Assembly: GCA_943736015.1 (NCBI GenBank)
Contig: OX031064.1
Span: 33,169,361-33,233,360, forward strand
Length of the DNA stretch: 64,000 nucleotides
Source of the DNA: Tridacna crocea
Taxonomy: Eukaryota > Mollusca > Bivalvia > Cardiida > Cardiidae
Direction: 5' to 3'
The position numbers and the translations under genes are program-made. How positions within the stretch are numbered: position 1 is the first letter of the stretch; every line of letters begins with the position of its first letter. Shown here one piece after another: positions 9,901-20,000 of the stretch. The notes under the pieces were generated by a model, which made no database searches, was not told the DNA's origin, and worked only from the letters and a program-made list of their open reading frames with translations.

Positions 9901-12855
9901 GGAAAAAACATTGTGGCAAAAGGTGAAACTGCTCGTAACGAGCAATTTCACCTTTTGCCACAATGTTTTCTATGCTATCAAAAGATGTCATATACACATA
10001 AGAAACGGCTTCTTCCTTGCTGTCATTTAGGGTCAATTAGAGATACTATAGAAATGCCTTATGGGGTAAAGGACTAAAGCATCTACATGTAGGTAGTGCA
10101 TTTCAGCATGCAATATATCACATAATTATGGGTCTTATGATATCCATCCTGTTTAACAGTCGACTGAGTCATGGGGTAGACTGGTCTTTTTGTCATGCCT
10201 AGAATCGACAAATAGTGTTACGGGAGACCAATCCTTCAGTCACAGCTTAGTCTCGATTTAACACTTTACCAAACAACAAAATTTTAGACCAAATTAAAAG
10301 CACTTGCAGATGACAATGTAAAACTAATTCAAAAAATGAAATTTTTTTCCAGCAGTGTAGAAAACATTGTAGGACAAGGACAAAATGTTGGTTACCAGCA
10401 TTTTCTCCTTTTCCCACAATTGTTTTCAAAAGGCTTCTGTCTCAGGGTCGTAAAATCCAAGGAATGTTTGGGAAAGGGTTAAATACAATACCTGACAACT
10501 GCGTCAGAGAGATATCTCTATAGGTCAGGTGCGGTTTGTGTTTGAGCTATGCATTTATTTGTTTCTTTCTTACGGACTTTAATCCTAAGATTGGGACTTG
10601 AAGTTAGAGTTGTGGCTTTATTTAATTTGGTATTTACATCTGTAAGTTGGAATTATCCTTGTATTAACCCATGACCACACAATCCCTACTTTTGACGCCC
10701 CTGAGAAAGAAGCCTTTTGAAAACACTGTGGGAAAAGGAGAAAATGCTGGTAACCAGCATTTTCTCCTTTTCCCACAGTGTTTTCTACCCTTCCCAGAAC
10801 AAATTTCAATTTTTCCGTCACTTTTATTTTGTCGTCTGCAAATGCTTTCAATTTGGACCAGTCTAAAATTTTCTCATGTGGTAAAGAGTTAAACAGGTTG
10901 CTCATATCTACTTGCAGGTTCAACTATTGTTAATTATAGTTTTAGGATCCAGAAACTTAATTATACCCCCCAAAACTCTGTTTGGGGGGTATATAGGAGT
11001 CAGCTTGTCGGTCGGTCCGTCCGTCCGTCCGTCGGTCGGTCGGTCGGGCTGTAGCTTTTTGTCCGCTCTATTTCTCATAAACTACTGGAATAATTTTATT
11101 CAAACTTCACAGGTAAACTCAGTATCAAGCAGAGATGTGCATATGAAATGTTGGTTATGGTTCATTGATTTTTCAGTGAGTTATGGCCCTTTCATGAAAT
11201 TTCTTGTCCGCTCTTTTTCTCATCAACTATTAAACAAATTTGGTTCAAACTACACAAATAGACTCAGTATAAAGCAGAGATGTGCATATCCTATTTTGGT
11301 TATGGTATATTTAGGTTTCATGGAGTTATAGCCCTTTGATGATTCTGGACAAATTTCTTTTTCATATTTGAATTTTGTCCGGAGCATATCTCCAAAACTA
11401 TACTAGCTAGGGTTATGAAATTTCATGGGTGGATAGATCTCATGGAGGGGGAGTGCAGTGCACAGGATTCATAACTCTTGCTAGCTTAATTTTTGAGTTA
11501 TTGCCCTTTTTTGTTTTTTTAATACTTGAATTTTGTCCGGAGCGTATCTCCAAAACTATACTAGCTAGGGTTATGAAATTTCATGAGTGGATAGATCTCA
11601 CCAAGGCGGAGTGCAGTGCCTAGGAATTATAACTCTTGCTTGCTTAATTTTTGAGTTATTGCCCTTTGTCGTTTTTAATACTTGAAATTTGTCCGGAGGG
11701 TATCTCCAAAACTATACTAGCTATGGTTATGAAATTTCATAGCTGGATAGATCTCACCAAGGGAGAGTGCATTGCACAGGAATCATAACTCCTGCTTGAT
11801 TAATTTTTGAGTTATTGCCCTTTGTCGTTTTTAATACTTGAATTTGGTCCGATGAATATCTCCAAAACTATACTAGCTAGGGTTATGAAATTTCATGGGT
11901 GGATAGATCTCATCAAGAGGGAGTGCAGTGCATAGGAATCATAACTCCTGCTCGCTTAATTTTTGAGTTATTGCCCTTTGTTGTTTTTCATACTTGAATT
12001 TTGTACGGAGCGTATCTCCAAAACTATACTACCTAGAGTTATGAAATTTCATGGATGGATAGATCTCATCAAGGGGGAGTGCAGTGCATAGGAATCATAA
12101 CTCCTGCTTGCTTAATTTTTGAGTTATTACCCTTTGTCATTTTTCATACTTGAATTTGGTCTGGTGTATGCCCCAGCTTAACAACTTGGGGTAAGACGGG
12201 CGTATCTTGCGACAATTTGCCGCTCATGTTCAACTCTTATTTTTGTACTCAACCATTCTGCATTCTGTGACAAAGACCTGTTTGGTGGCAAGGAGCTGGT
12301 GGGGGGTATGATCACGTTGAGTGATAGCTCTAGTTATTTTTGTATTCTAAACATAATTCTTAAGTTTGAGGGACTTATTCTATATTTCTTGTTCTAAGAT
12401 AAAAATTATAAAGAGTTATTTAATCTTAACTCCTATTCTACCATTTTTGTCTTTATTCATTGATAAATATTGTTAATTGTTAAAGGCTTGTTGCTGGTTT
12501 TCTTTCTCGTTACGCTTGGATCGTAACAATAGCAAAACGTTTCATTTCATGTCAGCCTGCGCGGACTGCACAGGCTGACATAGGTCGAAAACTTTTAGTC
12601 CATGCATAAAGCCCCCTTTTCACAGAGCATGGCTCAATTTTGCATTTTATTCATTTTACAGATCATCCTTCTTACGAGGCATTGGGAGACATGTTATCCA
12701 TGTTTAACTCGCCCACAGGTACATGTGCATATGGAAAACTCAATTCTGAGGTGGAAACAAAACTGTATAAATTTTATAAAAACGTCGTCGAGGACATAGC
12801 TGATGTGGCAGACGACCCCAAATTCTTGACTTACATTCCCCGCGACCTTCAGTAG
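835..12855 (+). CDS. Sulfotransferase-like gene 1, 3' part (four exons, 5' end outside window)
   Basis: Join 835-979, 2732-2888, 8249-8399, 12662-12855. Every exon is bounded by AG/GT and the reading frame is continuous across phases 1, 2, 0, 1 to a TAG stop, giving about 215 codons of C-terminal protein. It is paralogous to the complete gene at 28845-40774: exon lengths 145 and 151 are identical between the two, the others differ by multiples of 3, and motifs such as V-F-Y, N-P-V and C-C-W-C are shared. The family is PAPS-dependent Golgi sulfotransferases, and the closest resemblance I recognise is CHST15-like. The 3'-phosphosulfate-binding segment reads FYAVHNPVAMF where the paralogue has FYTVRNPVDRF, so two basic residues are lost and activity is doubtful. 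The last 64 residues differ strongly from the paralogue. Exons for the membrane anchor and 5'-PSB loop would lie upstream of position 1. Exon structure is well supported; the substrate is unknown. Confidence 0.82.
991..1247. mobile_element. MITE with 51-bp perfect terminal inverted repeats on a splice donor
   Basis: Left terminus ATCCTCGGATACCCCGGGGT is repeated in inverted form at the right end; the arms match perfectly for 51 bp. Flanks 980-990 and 1248-1258 are both GTGAGTACATC, an 11-bp duplication, or 9 bp if the shared C/G is counted in the element. Long inverted repeats with 9-11 bp target duplications point to a Mutator-like (MULE) non-autonomous element. The duplicated target is the donor of gene 1 exon 835-979. 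Confidence 0.85.
1325..1518 (+). mobile_element. Family C hairpin element, copy 4
   Basis: TATCCTGCTGAATAATTAAA at the left, hairpin 1428-1488, and TTAGCAGCCTAAAGGTTAA at the right. It lies in the gene 1 intron. Confidence 0.7.
1856..2050 (-). repeat. Family L copy, inverted
   Basis: The reverse complement matches 14320-14515, including GCACGAGGTAGCGTTTTAT and GTACCCAGGATGCC. With the copy at 1-105 it forms an inverted pair spanning about 1.95 kb. Confidence 0.65.
2374..2567. mobile_element. Family K hairpin element, copy 1
   Basis: The ends GGTCCGTATTCATCAACC and GGTTGGTGAATACGGAGCC are inverted. The central hairpin is TGATTGGCTAAACCA and its complement. It lies in the gene 1 intron. Confidence 0.75.
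2732..2888 (+). CDS. Gene 1 internal exon (FECCWC)
   Basis: Acceptor ttccag, donor GTGAAC at 2889; 157 nt, phase 2 to phase 0. It encodes FECCWCSVKNKN and ends YLEDAE. The paralogous exon 35213-35357 begins FQCCWC and ends YLEGAE. Confidence 0.85.
3058..3229 (-). mobile_element. Family A hairpin element
   Basis: Core GAAAATGCCGGTAACCAGCA with arms to GATAATGAG-TTAA; the left arm is eroded. Confidence 0.65.
3625..3880. repeat. TAC/CTG-type trinucleotide array, left arm of D1
   Basis: Imperfect (TAC)n with interspersed CTGCTG. Mirrored in inverted orientation at about 5905-6120. Confidence 0.8.
4465..4592. repeat. Tandem GGTCAATATTCTACGTA units
   Basis: Four units of about 32 bp, each with a CTACGTA core and AAATGACC, inside D1. 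Confidence 0.8.
5525..5875 (-). pseudogene. Possible transposase C-terminal remnant inside foldback element D1
   Basis: On the - strand a short stretch reads KCVEVDGGFVDS, which resembles the W.KC..VDG.YVE ending of mariner-like transposases. It is followed by non-coding sequence with many stops. No catalytic acidic triad is visible. This is weak and could be coincidence. Confidence 0.22.
5905..6120. repeat. GTA-type trinucleotide array, right arm of D1
   Basis: Imperfect (GTA)n/(GTT)n, the reverse complement of the array at 3625-3880. Confidence 0.8.
6338..6900. other. GC-rich unassigned block with internal inverted motifs
   Basis: Clearly more GC-rich than its surroundings, with repeated AATCGGC(C/A)GGCGGCA motifs, CTGCCACCGGC and their complements. 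No frame with coding character was found. It may be an unclassified element or a conserved non-coding block. Confidence 0.35.
6901..7569 (+). other. Intron sequence, nothing recognised
   Basis: AT-rich gene 1 intron without a clear frame, hairpin or family match. Confidence 0.4.
7570..8085 (+). repeat. Family M dispersed repeat, copy 1
   Basis: Matches 62395-62895 in the same orientation, from TGATGCATAACATC through CAGTTGTTTCTGAAATAAGG to AATATGGCTGC. It includes short tandem units of ACGAAATGACCAAAAATG at about 7890-8010. Confidence 0.7.
8249..8399 (+). CDS. Gene 1 internal exon (CIIPGFDYYF)
   Basis: Acceptor tttcag, donor GTGAAG at 8400; 151 nt, phase 0 to phase 1, the same length as exon 37410-37560 of the paralogue. 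It encodes KCIIPGFDYYFYNSLL and then IKIVHLTDLTRE, matching the IRFVHWQDIVRG segment of gene 2. Confidence 0.85.
8432..8619 (-). mobile_element. Family A, left hairpin arm lost
   Basis: Starts TTAACCCTTATCCCTTTCCC and ends TTTGGGAAAG. Only the TTTCTCCTTTTCCCAC half of the hairpin remains. Confidence 0.6.
8735..9260 (-). repeat. Family I dispersed repeat, copy 1
   Basis: CAAAGCGTTGAAAACGCTGA, then AGTGGTATTTGTCAAGG and TTGGCTTAAAAGTCAAC, are shared with 38880 (direct) and with 26065 and 47325 (inverted). The far end is diverged. Confidence 0.6.
9261..9846. other. Intron sequence, nothing recognised
   Basis: No convincing frame, hairpin or family match. Confidence 0.4.
9851..10072 (+). mobile_element. 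Family B hairpin element, copy 1
   Basis: TTAACCCTTTACTCCATAGA at the left and CTTATGGGGTAAAGGACTAA at the right. The hairpin is AAAGGTGAAACTGCTCGTAA with its complement. Confidence 0.75.
10262..10478 (+). mobile_element. Family A hairpin element
   Basis: TTAA 10258-10261 and 10479-10482. The core has TTGGTTACCAGCATTTTCTC; the left stem is slightly altered. Confidence 0.75.
10668..10888 (-). mobile_element. Family A hairpin element
   Basis: TTAACCCATGACCACACAAT to GTGGTAAAGAGTTAA. Perfect core GAAAATGCTGGTAACCAGCA. Confidence 0.82.
10965..12330 (+). mobile_element. Composite element with CCCCCCAAA end and internal 156-bp tandem repeats
   Basis: Begins ATACCCCCCAAAACTCTG/TTTGGGGGGTATATAGGAG and ends with GGGGGGTATGATCACGTTG, and has a GTCGGTCGGTCCGTCCG tract near 11010-11045. 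Such TTTGGGGGGTATA repeats are familiar from bivalve introns and transcripts (from memory). Its class is unknown and there is no coding capacity. It lies in the last gene 1 intron. Confidence 0.6.
11372..12160 (+). repeat. Tandem repeat, five units of 156-158 bp
   Basis: TATCTCCAAAACTATACTAG recurs starting near 11387, 11545, 11701, 11857 and 12013, with GGTTATGAAATTTCATG and TTTTTGAGTTATTGCCC in each unit. Confidence 0.88.
12545..12592. repeat. Short family H-like hairpin
   Basis: TGTCAGCCTGCGCGGACTGC and its complement CACAGGCTGACA form a hairpin 70 bp upstream of the last gene 1 exon. Confidence 0.5.
12662..12855 (+). CDS. Gene 1 terminal exon
   Basis: Acceptor ttacag before 12662; phase 1; ends at TAG 12853-12855. 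It encodes DHPSYEALGDML and then DDPKFLTYIPRDLQ. The DDPKFL.Y.PR ending matches DKDPKFLYPRPM of gene 2. A family-A hairpin element begins 51 nt after the stop, and a GATAAA hexamer at 12973-12978 is the only poly(A)-signal-like motif noticed nearby. Confidence 0.85.
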
Positions 12856-12910
12856 AGGGAGCATGCTCCCGTTTCGCCCGATGTTTGTTCCTTTTTACGA
12901 TCGACTTTAA

Positions 12911-13134
12911 AACTCTTTACCAAAAGACGAAATTTTCAACTGGTCCAGATTGAAAGCACAAGCAGACGACAAGATAAATGTAACTCAAAAATTGAAATTT
13001 GTTTCCAGCCGGGTAGAAAACATTTGTGGGAAAAGGAGAAAATGCTGGTAACCAGCATTTTCTCCTTTTCCCACAATTTCTTTCAAAGGCTTCTATCTCA
13101 GTGTCGTAAAAACTAGGGATTGTTTGGTAAAGGC
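12911..13134 (+). mobile_element. Family A hairpin element abutting gene 1 stop
   Basis: TTAA 12907-12910 lies 51 nt after the TAG stop of gene 1. It carries the GTTTGGTAAAGG-type right end and a perfect TGCTGGTAACCAGCA core. Left arm first, the same direction as the gene. Confidence 0.82.
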
Positions 13135-13197
13135 TTAAACTGATCACCGCGAAATCGTTTTTTTTTTTTCTGTCGGTCTTTCCTTTGGGACGTTTTG

Positions 13198-13277
13198 GGA
13201 GACATTGTAGAGGAAAAGGGGAAGTTACCTTTCATAACTAATTTCATAACTAATTGCCCCTTTTTCCTCATTGTTTT
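13198..13277. repeat. Hairpin related to A/B core
   Basis: GACATTGTAGAGGAAAAGGGG ... GCCCCTTTTTCCTCATTG forms a stem with a small ATTTCATAACTA direct repeat in the loop. The outer arms are not those of A or B. Confidence 0.5.
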
Positions 13278-13374
13278 TGCTTTATTCATACAAAATCATT
13301 TTCAATTTCCTACAGATAAATTATAACTTGAGTGACCAAAACTTTAGGGTAGGTTGTTAAGAATGTTTAAGTTT

Positions 13375-14145
13375 GTGGACCCGTAATAGAAAACAGCTAT
13401 TTCCATAGGGATATTGGTCGTACACAATTTGCTATTATTAGAAATAACTATTATTGTACGACTTTAACCGAGCCACTTTTTCCCATTTTTTCCTTCTTAG
13501 AGTTATCATTTCTAAATCTGTTCTCATTACAAAGGGAGATAATAATTACTACCTTTTCTGAGAACTAATAAAAGAATCAACAGACAATTTTAAAGTAGAA
13601 AATAGCTATTTCCACCTTAATATCATCCTACAAAATTTGCTAAGATTAAAATGAGTATTATTGTACTACTTTAACCCTTTCCCAAACGACAAACTTTTGG
13701 ACAAGATCAAATTGAAAGCATTTGCAGACGACAATTCAACTCTTCATGAAAAGATGATTTCTGTCTATGATAGGGTAGAAAACATTGTGGGAGAAGGTTA
13801 AAATGCTGGTTACCAGCATTTTCTCCTTTTCCCACAATGTTTTCAAAAGGATACTATTCCAGACCCGTAAAAAAGAGGGATTGTTTGGGAAAGGGTTAAC
13901 CGAGCCACTTTTTTTCTTTTTGTCCTACCTAGAATTATCATTTAAGTTTTATGAATCTAAAAACACTACATTCTAATTACAAAGTGACATGATTATTACC
14001 TCCCTTTTCTGAAAACTAACAAAAGTATCAACAGATAATTTCAAGATGGACATCAAAGGAATTTCTGGTAGTTAAAAAATCTGCAAAAAATATTATATCT
14101 GTATAAATCTGTCCTAACCAACTGTCAAGAAATTTCATGAAGTGA
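13375..14145 (+). repeat. Family J, two partial copies in tandem with family A inside
   Basis: GTGGACCCGTAATAGAAAAC, AGCTATTTCCA and TTAACCGAGCCACTTTTT occur twice (13375-13600 and from about 13595). The second copy is split at its TTAA by the family-A element 13675-13895. A related copy is at 57722-58093. Confidence 0.7.
13675..13895 (+). mobile_element. Family A hairpin element with direct empty-site comparison
   Basis: TTAA 13671-13674 and 13896-13899 flank it. The neighbouring family-J copy has the unoccupied site CTTTAACCGAGCC at 13463-13475. Ends are CCCTTTCCCAAACGACAAAC and TTTGGGAAAGGG. Confidence 0.9.
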
Positions 14146-14319
14146 TACGGCGTTGTCTGCGCTTGTCATATTCTTCGAAGATTCGACTGTCTTATATGAC
14201 GCATCACTACTAGCCCCGAAAGCGGGCTGACTGTAATATTACGCTCTATAAAGTAGCAATGTTGAAAATAGCTTTTACGTATCAATACGTTTGAGGAGAA
14301 ATGAGACCTGCTTTAGCAA

Positions 14320-14515
14320 CAGATTTCTCTAAACAGGTGATCATAGTTGGGTGAATTGCACGAGGTAGCGTTTTATTGGGTAAACCTTTTTTTTTTTTAA
14401 ATTCAAAGTAACGGTTTGTCGCGTAGGAAAGTGGTTCGGTTCTGTACCCAGGATGCCCATATCAGATAGATGAGAATTTATAAAATGCCATCTAGCGGGA
14501 GATAATGAGTGATAC
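14320..14515 (+). repeat. Family L copy
   Basis: Matches 1856-2050 in the opposite orientation, from CAGATTTCTCTAAA to ATCTAGCGGGAGATAATG. Confidence 0.65.
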
Positions 14516-14677
14516 GGGTCTACTTCCTTAATGATAGGGTGCCTGAATAGGATTCGGATAACATCGCCTTTCATCGCCAAGTACGGATTCAGCTAAAACT
14601 CGGGTAATCCGTAATCGATGCAGGGGAACCAGTGTGAATTATATCGGCCGATCGATTATAGATTACTCGAGTCTTAA

Positions 14678-14880
14678 CCCTTTACTTCATAGATACTCAT
14701 TTCTACGAATTGCTTGTGGGAGCCTTTAGAAAACACTGTGGCAAAAGGTGAAATTGCTCGTAACGAGCAATTTCACCTTTTGCCACAATGTTTTCTACAC
14801 TATCAAAAGAAACGGCTTCATCCTTGCTGTTATTTGGGGTCAATTAGAGATACCATAGAAATGTCCTATAGGGTAAAGGG
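14678..14880 (+). mobile_element. Family B hairpin element, copy 2
   Basis: Left TTAACCCTTTACTTCATAGA, hairpin GAAATTGCTCGTAACGAGC, right TATAGGGTAAAGGGTTGA. Confidence 0.78.
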
Positions 14881-14999
14881 TTGAACAAATCCGTTCAAAT
14901 TTTTGGCGATAAAAGACGGTGCTATACGAATCGCATTAGGCTGGCTTATCCTTAAAAATAGACTTTTTTTTTTGCAATAAAGACAGAAGCTGCGGAAAC

Positions 15000-15600
15000 T
15001 GCCGAATAACCTTTCCGAAAACATCGGTGTCACACGATATTTACCGATGAGTTTGTGAGTCTACAGGGTTCCTTACTCTCATGTTAAAAGATAGAGCTGC
15101 CGAGATCGGCTGAATAACCAGTACGCAAATGTCGATGTTACACGATATTTACCGAAGGGTCAATTAGTCTACAGCTCTTCACTCTCATATTAAAAGATAG
15201 AAGCTGCGGAGATTGGCCGAACAGCCATTACGAAAATGTCGATATTTACCGATTAGTAAGTGAGTTTCCGCTTTTTACTGTCATGTTAAAAGATAGAAAC
15301 TGCGGAGATTACACGATATTTACCGATGAGTTTGTGAGTCCACGGGCCTTTCAGATTAAACGACGGAAGCTGCCGAGATTGGCCGAATAGCCATTATTAA
15401 AATGTCGATGTTACACGATATTTACCGATGATATATGTCATATTAAAAGATAGAAACTGCGGAGATTACACGATATTTACCGATGAGTTTGTGAGTCCAC
15501 GGGTCCCTCATATTAGACGACGGAATCTGCCGAGATTGGCCGAATAGCCTTCACGAAAATGTCGATGTTTACCGATGAGTTAGAGGACTTGAACATCTTT
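15000..15600. repeat. Irregular tandem array (CGATATTTACCGATGAG units)
   Basis: ACACGATATTTACCGATGAG, GATAGAAGCTGCGGAGAT and AAATGTCGATGTTAC alternate with variable spacing of about 60-120 bp, in about six units. Confidence 0.75.
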
Positions 15601-15699
15601 TAGAATATCTTGTAGCTCTGGCCTTGCGTCTCTAAGACTGTAGCGTTTAGCGTTTTTTTTTTTAATGTAACAACCTTAAAAGCTGATGCCTATTTTTAA

Positions 15700-15923
15700 C
15701 ACTTTTCCGCACAATCTCTATATTCTAAGACCCTGGAGAAAAAGATTTTCAAAAATATATCGTGGGAAAAGGAGAAAATGTTGGGAACCAGCATTTTCTC
15801 CTTTTCCCACAAAGTTTTCTATTCCATCAGGGGACAAATTTTGTCATTTGGACCAGCTTTTATTTTTCGTCTGTGACGGGTCTGAATTTGGACCAGTCTA
15901 GAATTTTACCGTTTAGTAAAGAG
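15700..15923 (-). mobile_element. Family A hairpin element
   Basis: Core GAAAATGTTGGGAACCAGCA (one change from consensus), left TTAACACTTTTCC, right GTTTAGTAAAGAGATAA. Confidence 0.72.
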
Positions 15924-16134
15924 ATAAGAGTTAGGTTGACGAAATAAACGCGGGAAAACTAACGAGCAATTTTATAGAGGGAACGTTACTATGGGCTTTA
16001 GGTTTAATTATTCTCATATCTATAATGGTAAGCTTTATAAATTTTTGTGGGTCTTTTAATGGAGTGTTTAGGGAACATCATTGTATCTTCATACATTATT
16101 TTTTCATCAGTCAGTCTGCGTGGATACCCAGAAC

Positions 16135-16235
16135 AGGGTAAATCACTACCAGACGACACTTTTTTGAGACTGATCAAATTCAAAGCGTATTCAGACAACG
16201 AAATAAATGTGGCTAAAAAAAAAAACATTGTGGAC
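16135..16235 (+). mobile_element. Family A left-arm fragment
   Basis: CCAGACGACACTTTTTTGAG, then AAATTCAAAGCG and AACATTGTGG; broken at a GTGT tract. Confidence 0.5.
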
Positions 16236-16343
16236 GTGTGTGTGTGTGTGTTTTTTTTTTTAATTTTTGAAAAGTAGAAAAAAAAATAGATCTACAGGAA
16301 AAAAGGAACTGGTAAACGGAAGCTTCGCCACAACATTTTCTTA

Positions 16344-16552
16344 ACCCTTATCCTGCCGTTCGCGGCCATGGGTAACTTTTGCGGAGAGTGTATAGCAAGA
16401 TCAGCCTGCACATACGTGCAGTCTGATCTTGCTATGCACCCTCCGTTGCTTTATCTGTAGTTTGGGTCATTTTACCCCAGCAAAGTGCCCGTACATTTAG
16501 CAAAATGTTTTGTGTGATCGTCAACAGTTTTTATTTGGCAGGATAGGGGTTA
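16344..16552 (+). mobile_element. Family C subfamily element with clear TTAA ends
   Basis: Left TTAACCCTTATCCTGCC and right GGCAGGATAGGGGTTAA are inverted and carry TTAA. The hairpin core around 16385-16447 reads AGCAAGATCAG...CTGATCTTGCT. Confidence 0.8.
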
Positions 16553-17059
16553 ATTATTTCTTTTGAACTAAGAAATGATGTTTTGGCTAAAACTACAAAT
16601 AGATGTGGTTTGACCTTATATTCAAATTATAAATCAGAATATATTTGATGGCTAAAAGTATTTAAAGTAGAAGGGTTTTAAAAACATGTTTTATACTCTG
16701 CAAATAGATTTTACTTTCAATTTGGGACAATTCTAGTTTTGTTATTTTGGTTAAGTGTTCGACCTTTCGACTTTCGACTTTTTCTTTTGGCAGTTCCTCC
16801 TTTTATCTAAATGAATCACGTTTTCTCCAAAATAAATATTTTTGTGGCTATCCACTTGGATAGATTGAATCGATTGTTTTTCTCATTTCTTTTTATAATT
16901 TGTCCATTTGTCTGTCAATAACGTTATTCCAAAGAATTCTTTTACTTTTTTCTACGTCTCTTGTCAGCCCGTTAGACGTTAAAATTCTTTACGAGACGAC
17001 AAAGTTTTAGACTTGTCAGAATTAAAACCATTTGAAGACAACTAATTGTGAAATCTGTA
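16553..17059. other. Intergenic, mostly nothing recognised
   Basis: AT-rich. Only a short family-A left-arm fragment at about 16988-17045 (GACGACAAAGTTTTAGACTT) stands out. Confidence 0.45.
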
Positions 17060-20000
17060 TTGTATTGTGTACGACACATCTTTAATGCTACAGTCTCTTT
17101 GTTATGTAGGACACCTCCCTGTAAGGCTACAATCTATATCGTTTTATGTCGGACATCGCTGTAAGGCTACATTCTATATTGTGTTATGTAGGACACCTCC
17201 CTGTAAGGCTACAATCTATATCGTTTTATGTCGGACATCGCTGTAAGGCTACATTCTATATTGTGTTATGTAGGACACCTCCCTGTAAGGCTACATTTTT
17301 ATATCGTGTTATGTCAGACACTGTCCTGTCTGTAAGGGTACATTCTATATCGTGCTATGTCGGACACTCTCCTGTAAGGCTATATTATATATCGTGCTAT
17401 GTCGGACACCGTCCTGTAAGGCTACATTCTGTATCGTGTTATGTAAGACACATCCCTGTAAGGCTACATTTTATATCGTGTTATGTAGGACACTCCCCTG
17501 TAAGGCTACATTTTATATCGTGTTATGTAGGACACATCCCCGTAACGCTACATTTTATATCGTGTTATGTCGGACACTCTCCTGTAAGGCTACATTTTAT
17601 ATCGTGTTATGTCAGACACTGTCCTGTAAGGTTACATTTTATATCGTGTTATGTCAGACACTGTCCTGTAAGGCTTCATTTTATATCGTGTTATGTAGGA
17701 CACATCCCCGTAACGCTAAATTTTGTATCGTGTTATGTCAGACACTGTCCTGTAAGGCTACATTTTATATTGTGTTATGTCGGACACTCTCCTGTAAGGC
17801 TACATTCTGTATCAAGTTATGTAAGACACATTCCTGTAAGGCTACATTCTATATCGTGTTATCTAGGACACTTCCCTGTAATGCTACATTCTGTATCGTG
17901 TTATGTAGGACACATCCCTGTAATGCTACATTCTATATCGTGTTATGTAGGACACTTCCCTGTAATGCTACATTCTGTATCGTGTTACGTAAGACACCTC
18001 CCTGTAACGCTACATTCTAAATCGTGTTATGTAGGACACATTCCCTGTAATGCTACATTTTATATTGTGTTATGTTGGACACCGGCCTGTAGGGCTACAT
18101 TCTGTATTGTATCGTGTACGACACATCTTTATTGCTACAGCCCCTTTGTTATATAGGACACCTCCCTGTAAGGCTACATTCTATATCGTGTTATGTCGAA
18201 CACCTTCCTGTAAGGCCACATTCTGTGTTGTTTTCTTTAAGACATCCCTGTAAGGCTTCATTCTATATCGTGTTATGTAGGACACCTTTCTGTATGGCCA
18301 CATTCTTTATTGTTTTCTTTAAGACACATCCCTGTAAGGCTACATTCTATATTGTATTATGAAGGACACCTTCATGTAAGGCCACATTCAGTATTGTTTT
18401 CTTTTAGACACATCCCTGTAAGGCTACATTTCATATCGTGTTATGTAGGACACACACATGTAAGGTTACATTCTGTACTGTGTTATGTACGACACATCTT
18501 TTAGGCTACAGTCCCTATGTTATGTCGGACACCTGCCTGTAAGGCTACATTCTATATCATGTAATGTCGGACACCTTATTGTAAGGCTACATTCTATATC
18601 GTGTTATGTCGCGCACTGTCCTGTAAGGCTACATTTGGTATTAAGTTATGTAGAACAGATCCTATAGGCTACAGTCCCTATGTTATGTAGGACATCTTCC
18701 TGTAAGGTTGCATGCTATATCGAGTTATATTTGACACCTTCCTGAAAAGCTTTATTCAATATCAGGCTATGTCGGACACCTTCCTGTAAGGCTTCATTCT
18801 GTATTGAGTCATGTAGAACACATTGTATAGGCTACATTCCCAATGTTATGTAGGATATAATCCTGTAAGGCTACTTTCTATATCTTGTTATGTCGGACAC
18901 ATACCTGTAAGGCTATATTCTGTATTGTGTTATGTAAGACACATCTTTTAGGCTACTGTCCCTTTGTTTTTTCGGACACTTTCCTGTAAAGCTACATTCT
19001 ACATGAATATTGTGTTCTATAAGACACATTCCTGTAAAAGACGTACTTTATCGTGTTATCTTGGACACATCCATGTAAAGCTACATTCTTCATTATCTAT
19101 TGTAGGCCATATCCATGTAAGGCTTCATTCTTTATTGTCTATTGTAGGACACATCCATGTAAGGTTACATTCTTCATTGTAGGACACATCCATGTAAGGT
19201 TACATTCTTCATTGTAGGACACATCCATGTAAGGTTACATTCTTCATTATCTATTGTAGGCCACATCCATGTAAGGCTTCATTCTTTATTGTCTATTGTA
19301 GGACACATCCATGTAAGGTTACATTCTTCATTGTAGGACACATCCATGTAAGGTTACATTCTTCATTGTAGGACACATCCATGTAAGGTTACATTCTTTA
19401 TTGTAGGACACATCCATGTAAGGTTACATTCTTTATTGTCTATTGAAGGACACATCTATTTAAGGTTACATTCTTTATTGTCTATTGTAGGACACATACA
19501 TGTAAGGTTACATTCTTTATTGTAGGACACATACATGTAAGGTTACATTCTTTATTGTAGGACACATCCATGTAAGGTTACATTCTTTATTGTAGGACAC
19601 ATCCATGTAAGGTTACATTCTTTATTGTCTATTGTAGGACACATCTGTTTAAGGTTACATTCTTTATTGTCTATTGTAGGACACATACATGTAAGGTTAC
19701 ATTTTTATCCATGTAAGGCTACATTCTTTATTGTCTATTGTAGGAAATATCCATGTAAGGCCACGTATCTTATTGTAAGACACATCCATGTAAGGCTACG
19801 TTCTTTATTGTCTATTGCAGGACATGTCCATGTAAGGCCACGATTCTTATTGTAGGACACATCCATGTAAGGTTACATTCTTTATTGTCTATTGTAGGGC
19901 ACATCCATGTAAGACCCCGTGTCTTATTGTAGGACACATCCATGTAAGGTTACATTCTTCATTTTCTATTGTGGGACACATCCACGTTAGGCTACGTTCC

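Noticed and set aside
9740..10036. 98-codon frame on the - strand
   Set aside because: It spans a family-B hairpin; similar frames appear at 48632 and 52071 for the same reason.
17146..18156. 336-codon frame of 14-residue repeats (CYVGHSPVRLHFI type), plus a 222-codon frame overlapping it
   Set aside because: The 42-bp DNA repeat is divisible by three, so absence of stops in one unit keeps the whole array open, in two frames at once. No signal peptide, splice sites or unrelated flanking coding sequence.
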